Shown: positions 42,083 to 48,506 of the stretch, one piece after another
Numbering within the stretch: the stretch's first letter is position 1
Layout of the letters: every line of letters starts with the position of its first letter
Assembly (NCBI GenBank): GCA_946478675.1
Contig: CAMLEF010000001.1
Coordinates: forward strand, 1 to 48,506
DNA length: 48,506 nt
Direction of reading: 5' to 3'
DNA from: an uncultured Flavobacteriales bacterium
GTDB taxonomy: Bacteria > Bacteroidota > Bacteroidia > Palsa-965
Made by a program: the position numbers and the translations under genes
Notes under the pieces: model-generated
Databases searched by the model: none
What the model saw: the letters and a program-made list of their open reading frames with translations, nothing else
Told to the model about the DNA's origin: nothing

Positions 42083-42595
42083 ATGAAACTGCCCGGACCA
42101 TTCACCGATAGTAAAAGCATCAACGCCATCATTGAAACGCCGCGCGGGAGCCGGAACAAATTCAAATACGATCCGGTGTTGCAATTGTTTCGTTTGGGAA
42201 AAGTGCTGCCTGCCGGAACGGCGTTTCCAATAGCCATGGGTTTTATTCCCGGAACGGAAGGCGAAGACGGTGACCCGGTCGATGTGCTGGTGATCATGGA
42301 TGCGCCGGTATATCCCGGTTGTCTCGTCGAATGTCGGCTGCTCGGTGTGATCGAAGAGGAACAAACGGAGAAAGGGAAAAAGAAACCGGAACGCAACGAT
42401 CGTCTCATCGCTATTCCGGCAGATACGCATCCGCTCGCGAAGATCCGCACCATCAAGGACCTCGATCCCGACCTGCTCGATGAGGTGATCAGCTTCTTCC
42501 GCTATTACAATCGCATGGAAGGAAAACGTTTCGAGGTGATCGGCGTCAAAGGGCCGGGCAAAGCGAAGAAGCTCGTCAAAGAAAATCTCCAATGA
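42083..42595 (+). CDS. ppa: inorganic pyrophosphatase
   Basis: 170 residues of the family I soluble pyrophosphatase type. The metal-binding motif is EDGDPVDVLV at 61-70, with D62, D64 and D67, and IETPRGSRNKFKYD (17-30) is the conserved N-terminal signature. It drives biosynthetic reactions by removing pyrophosphate. Its stop codon overlaps the start of the next gene (ATGA), so the two are co-translated. Confidence 0.96.
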   Translation: MKLPGPFTDSKSINAIIETPRGSRNKFKYDPVLQLFRLGKVLPAGTAFPIAMGFIPGTEGEDGDPVDVLVIMDAPVYPGCLVECRLLGVIEEEQTEKGKKKPERNDRLIAIPADTHPLAKIRTIKDLDPDLLDEVISFFRYYNRMEGKRFEVIGVKGPGKAKKLVKENLQ

Positions 42596-43080
42596 GCTGG
42601 AACGAGATCATCGGCGAAGGAACGGACCTCACGCCGCTACAGATGAGCGTGCGGGCGCTGATTGTTTTCATTTCCGCGCTGGTGCTCATCCGCATTTCCG
42701 GCCGCCGCTCGTTCGGCATGCGCTCGCCTTTCGACAACGTGATCAGCATTCTCATTGGCGCGGTGCTTAGCCGTGCGGTTGTCGGCGCTTCCCCGATTGG
42801 TTCGACACTGATGGCTTCGCTGCTAATTGCGCTGCTGCATCGCTTGTTCGCGTGGATTGCTATTTACAGTGACGCATTCGGAAGATTGATCAAAGGCGAT
42901 GCGCGGCTATTGTACGAAGACGGAAAATTTCACGAGAAGAATCTCCGCAAGAGCCTCATCACGGAAAAAGATTTCCAGGAAGGATTGCGTACGAATGCGA
43001 ACGTCGACAGCCTCACGCAGGTGAAGAGCGCGTACGTGGAGCGCGACGGCAGCATCAGCGTGGTGAAGAAGGAAGAGTGA
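42592..43080 (+). CDS. DUF421/YetF-type membrane protein
   Basis: 162 residues with three membrane helices in the first half (about 17-37, 47-65 and 69-92) and a small soluble domain carrying the DUF421 C-terminal pattern (LLYEDGKFHEKNLRKSLITEKDF). The motif RISGRRSFGMRSPFDNVISIL is the family signature. The role is unknown; some relatives are linked to spore or stress functions. It overlaps ppa by four bases and ends one base before the stop of a convergent gene. Confidence 0.92.
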   Translation: MSWNEIIGEGTDLTPLQMSVRALIVFISALVLIRISGRRSFGMRSPFDNVISILIGAVLSRAVVGASPIGSTLMASLLIALLHRLFAWIAIYSDAFGRLIKGDARLLYEDGKFHEKNLRKSLITEKDFQEGLRTNANVDSLTQVKSAYVERDGSISVVKKEE

Positions 43081-44016
43081 TCACGGATTAATATACTTCG
43101 GCTTTTTATCCGGCGTCGTATTGAACACGGCCCACATCGGGAGATGATCCGTGAATTTGTATTTCAGTTTCGGATCGCCGACATACACCGCGCCCATGAA
43201 ATCGATCACGCCGCCTTTGACGAACGAGATCGTCGAATCCTTGTATTGCTGAAACGCGATCTGGTCGAAGTGCTTGTTCTTCTCGAGATTGCTCGGGCTG
43301 TTGCGGATGTCTTCGTGAACAATGATGCCTTCGGATAACAGCGCGTCGAACAATTCGTCAAGCGGATCGGGCGCGCTTTTTTTCTTCGCGTTCTTCTTCA
43401 TCTCCTGCCGCACGTCTTCGATGTTGAAATCGCCGCACACGATGTAATCCGAATCGAAACAGTCCGTGTCGTCGGAAGCTTTCTTCAAATACTTCGCGAT
43501 GTTTTTGATTTCCGCAAGACGATATTTCACTTTCGATCCGGAGCCGTAATAAATATGCACGGTGACGAGGATGAAGTTGCAGCCTTTCACGCGGAACGAA
43601 GCCATATACGGCGTGCGGTCGAATTCCAATTCGGGCTTTACACCATCCTGCCCTTGTCCCGGCGCCTCTACCACTTCCGCCGCGAGACCGGTGAAATCCA
43701 CTTTGTCGGTGTTGTACACGAACACCAGTCGCTCCGTATTTCCCGCCGCATCCGAAAAAAGAAAACGGTAACGCGTACCGAGCTCTTTCTGCAAACGCTC
43801 GAGGCCACCAAGCGAATCTTTGCATTCCTGGATCGCGATCACGTCGAAGTTCTTCATGATCTCTGCATAATATTGGATCGCGCGGTCCTCTTTCTCTGCG
43901 TTGAAGTTGCGAATGTTCCAGGTGAGCAGGCGAAAGTTGTCGACTCTCGAAGGAGGAATGGCGGCATGGCTGATGCGGTAGCGTAGCTCTGCAATACCTT
44001 GCTGGATGGTTTCCAA
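43081..44016 (-). CDS. endonuclease/exonuclease/phosphatase-family protein
   Basis: 311 residues. The DNase I-like EEP fold shows its core motifs: LLTWNIRNF (N34), IQECKD with the metal-binding E64, VTVHIYYG, CGDFNIED (near 195), and a C-terminal TDHLPMWA with D290-H291. The start is TTG at 44016, because an in-frame TAA lies four codons upstream and no ATG follows before the fold begins. No signal peptide is present, so it is probably cytoplasmic. Substrate (nucleic acid, phospholipid or other) cannot be decided. Confidence 0.9.
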   Translation of the reverse strand: METIQQGIAELRYRISHAAIPPSRVDNFRLLTWNIRNFNAEKEDRAIQYYAEIMKNFDVIAIQECKDSLGGLERLQKELGTRYRFLFSDAAGNTERLVFVYNTDKVDFTGLAAEVVEAPGQGQDGVKPELEFDRTPYMASFRVKGCNFILVTVHIYYGSGSKVKYRLAEIKNIAKYLKKASDDTDCFDSDYIVCGDFNIEDVRQEMKKNAKKKSAPDPLDELFDALLSEGIIVHEDIRNSPSNLEKNKHFDQIAFQQYKDSTISFVKGGVIDFMGAVYVGDPKLKYKFTDHLPMWAVFNTTPDKKPKYINP

Positions 44017-44049
44017 GATTTGAGGTTATGGTGTTTTACAGGAATGAAT

Positions 44050-44057
44050 CAAATGTA
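44050..44057 (-). promoter_or_regulatory. -7 box (TACATTTG) for the EEP gene
   Basis: TACATTTG on the minus strand matches TAnnTTTG and lies 33 nt before the TTG start at 44016. Confidence 0.5.
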
Positions 44058-44263
44058 AATTAAAAATGAAATGCGCCGGGAAAGTGATAAGGATCAAACC
44101 GCAGGGGCGTTGTTCATGAGGTTGGTCATTTCGACCGTACTTCCGCCGCGCCAACTTTACAGGCAAAATCGCAAACCATCGACAGCCTTTCCGCAGCGAT
44201 CGAATTCCGGGACCGCGCAACTGGCCGTCGCAGTAGAATTGTACTACAGAAGCGGAGGAACCT

Positions 44264-44920
44264 ATGAAAAAGTACCTGCTTGTTTTTTTCCTGCTGGCCA
44301 CGACAGCGCTGCTGCATGCGCAGGACAGTCTTGTGCCGCATCGCAACTTTCGTGTAGGCACGCGTGTGGCGCTGGGCGCTTCGCGTTTTTCCGGCATCAA
44401 CAACATGAAGATGGAAAGCGATGCCGCGCTGCAGCTCGGGTTAATCGCCGCACGTCGTTACGAGAATTGGTTTTCCCTCGAGATGCAGCCGGCGCTCAGC
44501 CTCCTGCGCGGACGTGTGCGTGGCGTCGATAATGATTCCGCGCAGAACAGCTACATCGATTATTATCGCCTTTACAATATCGAGCTTCCTGTGTTGGCCG
44601 TCGTGCGTGGTGGTAACGGTCCGCTGAAGCTGAAAGGATTTATCGGTCCGGTGGTTGGTTTCAATGTGTACGGCACACGCAGTCGCAGCTACGGCGATCC
44701 CGCGTACAACGAACAGGCTGGCTACAATCGCCAGGTGCTGAATGATCTCGAGCCGGTGACGTTCTCCGGGTTAGCCGGCGCAGGTCTCGAATGGGAAACG
44801 CATCAAGGCATTTTCGGCGCCGACATTCGTTATTACGAGCCGTTCACGAAATCCGGCATCATCAACGACGAGCGCTTTTCAGTTTATGCCGCTACGATCG
44901 GTGTGTATTGGATGTATTGA
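44264..44920 (+). CDS. outer-membrane beta-barrel protein, copy 1
   Basis: 218 residues. A signal peptide (MKKYLLVFFLLATTALLHAQ) is followed by alternating strands ending ERFSVYAATIGVYWMY, with a terminal aromatic as in outer-membrane barrels (PorT-like group). The segment DPAYNEQAGYN resembles DPMYNQRDGY in the next gene (45219-45872), so the two are paralogs. A GGAGG sits five bases before the ATG. Function unknown. Confidence 0.85.
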   Translation: MKKYLLVFFLLATTALLHAQDSLVPHRNFRVGTRVALGASRFSGINNMKMESDAALQLGLIAARRYENWFSLEMQPALSLLRGRVRGVDNDSAQNSYIDYYRLYNIELPVLAVVRGGNGPLKLKGFIGPVVGFNVYGTRSRSYGDPAYNEQAGYNRQVLNDLEPVTFSGLAGAGLEWETHQGIFGADIRYYEPFTKSGIINDERFSVYAATIGVYWMY

Positions 44921-45218
44921 GTTTTTATTTAGGCGATTTTAACAACTGCCGAGGCATTCCGCGAATCTCTTCGTCCCCGTTTTCGTTTAATAGCTACAGG
45001 TTGTTCGAGCGAAGTCGAGAACCTTTCGCATTGGAATGGAAAAGGTTCCCGACTCCGCTCGAACAAGCGGGGTGATTCACGATTATTAACGCATCCCGCA
45101 GGCAACCGGCAACAATCGCCGCGTCCCTTTAAAAGATCGGCAGATCGCCGGCAACAATCGAAAACTTCCCCACGGCATTTTTCCTGCGCCGTAATTTTCA
45201 GGAAAAGAAAGGAGTTTT
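44921..45218. other. 298-nt gap between the two barrel genes
   Basis: Contains the long hairpin at 45001-45066 and, at 45085-45160, a weaker repeat with GGCAACAATCG words (CCGGCAACAATCG occurs twice). AAAGGAG before the next start looks like a ribosome binding site. No gene is supported. Confidence 0.6.
45001..45066. repeat. long hairpin of the GTTCGAGCGGAGTCGAAACC repeat
   Basis: TTGTTCGAGCGAAGTCG and following bases (45001-45025) pair with 45042-45066 over 25 bp, with two G-T pairs. A single arm of the same repeat is found at about 8261-8283 in the atp operon. It lies downstream of the first barrel gene and may end its transcript. Confidence 0.75.
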
Positions 45219-45872
45219 GTGAAGACGCGAATTTTACTTTTCGTTCTTATTTGTGCCGGCACGCTGCACGCACAATCACCCGGTTTTCGTTTCGGCCCGC
45301 GCTTCGGCATCGGCGCATCGCAATTCACGCACATGCCCGGCGCTACCAGCAAGCTCGCCGTACAGGCCAACCTCGTCGCCAGCAAACAGCTGACTACTTT
45401 TTTCGCCGTGCAATTCTGTCCGTGGACCGGCATGTTCGGTTCCGACCGCCAGGGCATCGTGCAGGACGCCGCGCCGACGGGACGCGCGAGGTTGTACACG
45501 TACCACGACAGTTATCACGTTTTCAGCGTCGGCTTTCCGCTGCTCGCGAAGTTCAGCGTTCCGATGGGGCACAATTTTTATCTCAGCGCTTTTGCCGGCC
45601 CGTCGATCACGTTCAACATGGGCGGCACGCACACGAAGCAATACGACGACCCGATGTACAACCAGCGCGACGGCTACGTCAGTCACCCGATGGACGACCT
45701 CGCGCGCTCGATGAATTCCGGCATCGTCGGTTGCGGGCTGGAATTTGAAACCGCGAAAAGCATCATCGGCCTCGACGTGCAATGGAATGAATATCTGCCG
45801 CCGGTTGGGCAGCTCGAAGGAACGCCGTACGGAGCACGATCGCTGATGGTCGGCATCAGCTGGATTCATTAA
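45219..45872 (+). CDS. outer-membrane beta-barrel protein, copy 2
   Basis: 217 residues. The start is GTG at 45219, with AAAGGAG four bases ahead. It has a signal peptide (VKTRILLFVLICAGTLHAQ) and beta strands throughout, ending SLMVGISWIH. It shares layout and the D.P.YN..DGY segment with the gene at 44264-44920, so it is a tandem paralog. Function unknown. Confidence 0.83.
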   Translation: MKTRILLFVLICAGTLHAQSPGFRFGPRFGIGASQFTHMPGATSKLAVQANLVASKQLTTFFAVQFCPWTGMFGSDRQGIVQDAAPTGRARLYTYHDSYHVFSVGFPLLAKFSVPMGHNFYLSAFAGPSITFNMGGTHTKQYDDPMYNQRDGYVSHPMDDLARSMNSGIVGCGLEFETAKSIIGLDVQWNEYLPPVGQLEGTPYGARSLMVGISWIH

Positions 45873-46173
45873 TACGCCGCAACATTTAATAGCGAGGGAC
45901 ATGAAAAGAGGGGCCATCATCACATCAGAATTTTTTCCGAGAAAACGACCGCGTATTTTTCGCGCGAAATATTGGCGCTCGATGGCAGAGCTGTTAAGAC
46001 GTTTTCCGAGAGAGCGATTATCGACGCAAGGAAATTGAAACCGCACCCGCCTGAACCGGAACGGACAGCAACATGCAAAGGTTTTACGTGTGAATAATCA
46101 GGTGAGGAAATTCAGCAATTAAAGACCCGGCAATATTCCCGAAGAATAATCCCGCGCGATCCGCATTTTGAAT

Positions 46174-46190
46174 TAGTCCCGGAGGGACTA
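46174..46190. repeat. short GTCCC palindrome
   Basis: TAGTCCC-GGA-GGGACTA is a perfect 7-bp inverted repeat. Similar GTCCC/GGGAC elements are scattered in genomes of this phylum; its role is unknown. Confidence 0.6.
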
Positions 46191-46237
46191 TTTGCGCGTT
46201 TTCTTTGCGTCTTTGCGGTTTTACATTTCACATCAAA

Positions 46238-46272
46238 GAAAAATCCCGGCTGAACATCAACCGGGATTTTTT
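46238..46272 (-). terminator. nrdA terminator
   Basis: AAAAATCCCGG (46239-46249) pairs with CCGGGATTTTT (46261-46271). On the minus strand it starts 20 nt after the nrdA stop, and T-rich sequence follows. Confidence 0.8.
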
Positions 46273-46291
46273 CATTTATGCTGATCAGCGA

Positions 46292-48379
46292 TTAGCTGCC
46301 GCAGGCTTCGCAAGCATCCGGGTTGTCGAGCGAGCAGGCGATTTCCGACATGCCTTCTTCGAGGCTCTTCACGGGCTGCTGTGCTTCTTCCGGTTTGTTC
46401 TCGAGCGCGTTCGTGTCGACGGTGAATTTGATCGCGTCGGCAGCGGCTTTCGTGCGCAGGTAGTACATGCCCGTCTTGAGGCCTTTTTCCCATGCGTAGA
46501 AGTGCATCGAGGTCAGCTTCGCGAAGTTCGGGCTGGGCACGAACAGGTTCAGCGACTGCGACTGGCAGATGAATGCGCCGCGGTCGGCAGCCATGTCGAT
46601 GAGCGCGCGCTGCGGGATTTCCCACACGGTGCGGTAGAGATCTTTAATGTTCTGCGGGATCTCGGCGATTTCCTGGACGGATCCGTTCGCTGCGATGATC
46701 TTGTTCTTCAGCGAATCGTTCCACAGGCCGAGCTTCACGAGATCTTTCAGGAGGTGTTTGTTCACCACCACGAATTCGCCGGAGAGTACGCGGCGCGTGT
46801 AGATGTTCGACGTGTACGGCTCGAAGCATTCGTTGTTGCCGAGGATCTGCGACGTAGAAGCGGTCGGCATCGGTGCGAGGAGCAGCGAGTTGCGAACGCC
46901 GTGCTTCATCACTTCATCACGCAGGATGTCCCACTCCCAGCGACCGCTCGGCGCAACGCCCCACATGTCGAACTGGAAGATGCCTTTCGATACGGGCGAG
47001 TCGGCGAAGGTTTCGTATGCACCGTCTTTTTTCGCGAGGTCTTTCGATGCCGTCATCGCAGCGTAATAGATCGTTTCGTGGATCTCCGAGTTCAGCTGGC
47101 GCGCTTCCGGCGAATCGAACGGGTAACGCAGCAGGATGAACGTGTCGGCAAGACCCTGTACGCCGAGGCCGATCGGGCGGTGACGCATGTTCGAGCGACG
47201 CGCTTCCGGAACCGGGTAGTAGTTGCCGTCGATGATCTTGTTCAGGTTCTTCGTTACCGTGTACGTGATCTCGAAGAGGCGTTGGTGGTCGAAGCGGCCC
47301 TGGTCGACGAAACGCGGGAGGGCGAGCGACGCCAGGTTGCACACCGCGATCTCATCGGCGGAGGTGTACTCCATGATCTCGGTGCAGAGGTTCGACGACT
47401 TGATGGTGCCGAGGTTCTGCTGGTTGCTCTTGCGGTTCGCAGAATCCTTGAACAGCATGTACGGGTTGCCGGTCTCGATCTGCGATTCCATGATCGCAAA
47501 CCAGAGGTCCTGTGCTTTGATCGTTTTGCGCGCGCGGCCTTCTTCTTCGTACTTCGTGTATTTCGCTTCGAACTCTTCGCCCCAGCAGTCGGAAAGACCC
47601 GGGCATTCGTTCGGGCACAGGAGCGACCATTCGCCGTTCTCTTTCACACGCTTCATGAACAGGTCGGGAATCCACAGCGCGGTGAACAGGTCACGTGCGC
47701 GCATTTCTTCTTTACCGTTGTTCTTGCGGAGATCGAGGAATTCGAAAATGTCGGCATGCCACGGCTCGAGGTAGATGGCGAAAGAGCCTTTGCGCTTGCC
47801 ACCGCCCTGGTCGACGTAACGTGCGGTATCGTTGTACACGCGCAGCATCGGGATGATGCCGTTGGACGTGCCGTTGGTGCCTTTAATGTAGGAGCCCGTT
47901 GCGCGGACGTTGTGGATGCTCAGCCCGATGCCGCCGGCGCTCTGCGAAATTTTCGCGCAGTTCTTCAGCGTATCGTAAATGCCGTCGATGCTGTCTTCTT
48001 TTACCTGGAGCAGGAAGCAGGACGACATCTGCGGTTTCGGCGTGCCGGAGTTGAAGAGCGTCGGCGTTGCGTGGGTGAACCAGCGCTCGCTCATCAGGTT
48101 GTAGGTTTCGATCGCAGCTTCGATGTCTTCTTTGTGGATGCCAACCGACACGCGCATGAGCATGTGCTGCGGGCGTTCCGCTACTTTACCGTCGATCTTG
48201 AGCAGGTACGAGCGCTCCAGCGTTTTGAAGCCGAAGTAGTCGTAACCGAAATCGCGATCGTAGATGATGGACGAGTCGAGCAGCTGCGCATTGCCTTTGA
48301 TGATCTCGAATACGTCGTCGGCAACGAGCGATGCGCGCTGGCCGGTTTTCGGATCAATGTAGTTGTAGAGCAGCTCCAT
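46292..48379 (-). CDS. nrdA: class I ribonucleotide reductase, large (alpha) subunit, N-terminally incomplete
   Basis: 695 residues from the ATG at 48379. It reduces ribonucleoside diphosphates to deoxy forms. The active site is complete: C121 and C347 form the redox pair, C332 with N330 and E334 (NLCTEI) carries the thiyl radical, Y639-Y640 relay the radical, and the C-terminal CEAC (690-693) regenerates the site. Family members start about 100 residues earlier with an ATP-cone. Upstream of the ATG the frame still reads [15 protein letters not shown] (to 48424), matching the family, so 48379 is not the real start. Beyond this the frame becomes Pro/Ala-rich and meets a stop at 48485-48487, with no ATP-cone. 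This is either an artefact of the window edge or a truncated gene. Confidence 0.93.
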   Translation of the reverse strand: MELLYNYIDPKTGQRASLVADDVFEIIKGNAQLLDSSIIYDRDFGYDYFGFKTLERSYLLKIDGKVAERPQHMLMRVSVGIHKEDIEAAIETYNLMSERWFTHATPTLFNSGTPKPQMSSCFLLQVKEDSIDGIYDTLKNCAKISQSAGGIGLSIHNVRATGSYIKGTNGTSNGIIPMLRVYNDTARYVDQGGGKRKGSFAIYLEPWHADIFEFLDLRKNNGKEEMRARDLFTALWIPDLFMKRVKENGEWSLLCPNECPGLSDCWGEEFEAKYTKYEEEGRARKTIKAQDLWFAIMESQIETGNPYMLFKDSANRKSNQQNLGTIKSSNLCTEIMEYTSADEIAVCNLASLALPRFVDQGRFDHQRLFEITYTVTKNLNKIIDGNYYPVPEARRSNMRHRPIGLGVQGLADTFILLRYPFDSPEARQLNSEIHETIYYAAMTASKDLAKKDGAYETFADSPVSKGIFQFDMWGVAPSGRWEWDILRDEVMKHGVRNSLLLAPMPTASTSQILGNNECFEPYTSNIYTRRVLSGEFVVVNKHLLKDLVKLGLWNDSLKNKIIAANGSVQEIAEIPQNIKDLYRTVWEIPQRALIDMAADRGAFICQSQSLNLFVPSPNFAKLTSMHFYAWEKGLKTGMYYLRTKAAADAIKFTVDTNALENKPEEAQQPVKSLEEGMSEIACSLDNPDACEACGS

Positions 48380-48424
48380 CGTTTTGGAGAAGGATTTCTC
48401 CGTGTTCTTGTGCAGGTTGGAGAC

Positions 48425-48506
48425 GGGTGCTGGGGCGGGTGTCGGGCCGGGGGCGGAGCCGGTCGGAGGTGGCGCGCTGCACGATCACGACCGTCATCGG
48501 AAACGT
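48425..48506. other. very GC-rich window edge without ribonucleotide reductase homology
   Basis: The first 60 or so bases are about 80% GC (G-rich on the plus strand), far above the gene body. In the nrdA frame they read [10 protein letters not shown] and then stops. The expected code for the end of the ATP-cone (…AARIAVSNLHKN) is missing. Confidence 0.6.

Larger units (their letters stand above)
45873..46291. other. 419-nt gap before nrdA
   Basis: Holds the palindrome TAGTCCCGGAGGGACTA (46174-46190), a single-arm TTTGCGTCTTTGCGG repeat (46201-46223), and the nrdA terminator. A 45-codon frame starting at 45901 (MKRGAIITSEFFPRKRPR) is Arg-rich and has no other support. Otherwise nothing is visible. 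Confidence 0.6.

Noticed and set aside
45901..46038. 45-codon small protein
   Set aside because: Arg-rich, no ribosome binding site or promoter, overlaps no conserved feature.

Overview
The window looks like chromosomal DNA (roughly 55-60% GC by eye) from a member of the Bacteroidota. The evidence is type IX secretion (T9SS) sorting domains on secreted PKD and SprB-repeat proteins, a PorW/SprE lipoprotein gene next to a bactofilin gene, an ATP synthase cluster of the split Bacteroidota kind (atpB-E-F-H-A-G without atpD/atpC), TAnnTTTG promoter elements, and a near absence of Shine-Dalgarno sequences. The order or genus cannot be fixed from the sequence alone. I see no rRNA, tRNA, CRISPR array, transposase or phage gene.

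Layout. 1-4.4 kb: a T9SS-secreted PKD protein gene broken by an in-frame stop, and an unknown secreted protein. 4.5-15 kb (minus strand): porW/sprE, bactofilin, atpZ, an unknown exported protein, a four-helix AtpI-position protein, then atpB, E, F, H, A, G. An M23 envelope peptidase is divergent from porW. 16-21.4 kb: a small lipoprotein, an SH3-like exported protein, dxr (isoprenoid synthesis) and an rseP-type site-2 protease, plus an unknown exported protein. 21.6-25.5 kb: ALDH7 aldehyde dehydrogenase, an AT-richer AbiEii-type toxin-antitoxin pair, a short remnant of a phosphatase gene, and a TlpA-type thiol-disulfide protein. 25.8-29.4 kb: a 1189-residue SprB/PKD adhesin-like protein with a gliding-type C-terminal domain. 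29.7-36.8 kb: three SpoIIE/PP2C phosphatase genes with different sensor parts (TPR, short membrane anchor, propeller plus Y_Y_Y), the last one translationally coupled to metZ. 36.8-41.2 kb: metZ, an OsmC-family gene, a GNAT-nitrilase fusion and metX. 41.3-46 kb: VOC protein, ppa, DUF421 protein, an endonuclease/exonuclease/phosphatase-family protein and two paralogous outer-membrane barrels. 46.3 kb to the end: most of a class I ribonucleotide reductase large subunit whose N-terminus is lost at a very GC-rich window edge.

How genes work together. The porW/bactofilin/M23 block concerns the envelope and T9SS, and two T9SS clients are present. atpZ, the AtpI-position protein and atpBEFHAG make Fo and most of F1; the beta and epsilon subunits must be encoded elsewhere. 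metX and metZ form the acyl-homoserine to homocysteine route of methionine synthesis. The three phosphatases probably feed a partner-switch or related output encoded elsewhere, since no STAS protein or anti-sigma kinase is visible here.

The most unusual features are (1) intergenic palindromes built from short repeated words, with a different word set in almost every gap, one of which has been absorbed into the N-terminus of a secreted protein; (2) two orphan copies of the SpoIIE phosphatase C-terminal tail beside three intact genes; (3) hairpins with a shared GACAAAGGGTCGAC core directly after atpH and atpA; and (4) promoter -7 boxes that abut start codons, implying leaderless mRNAs.
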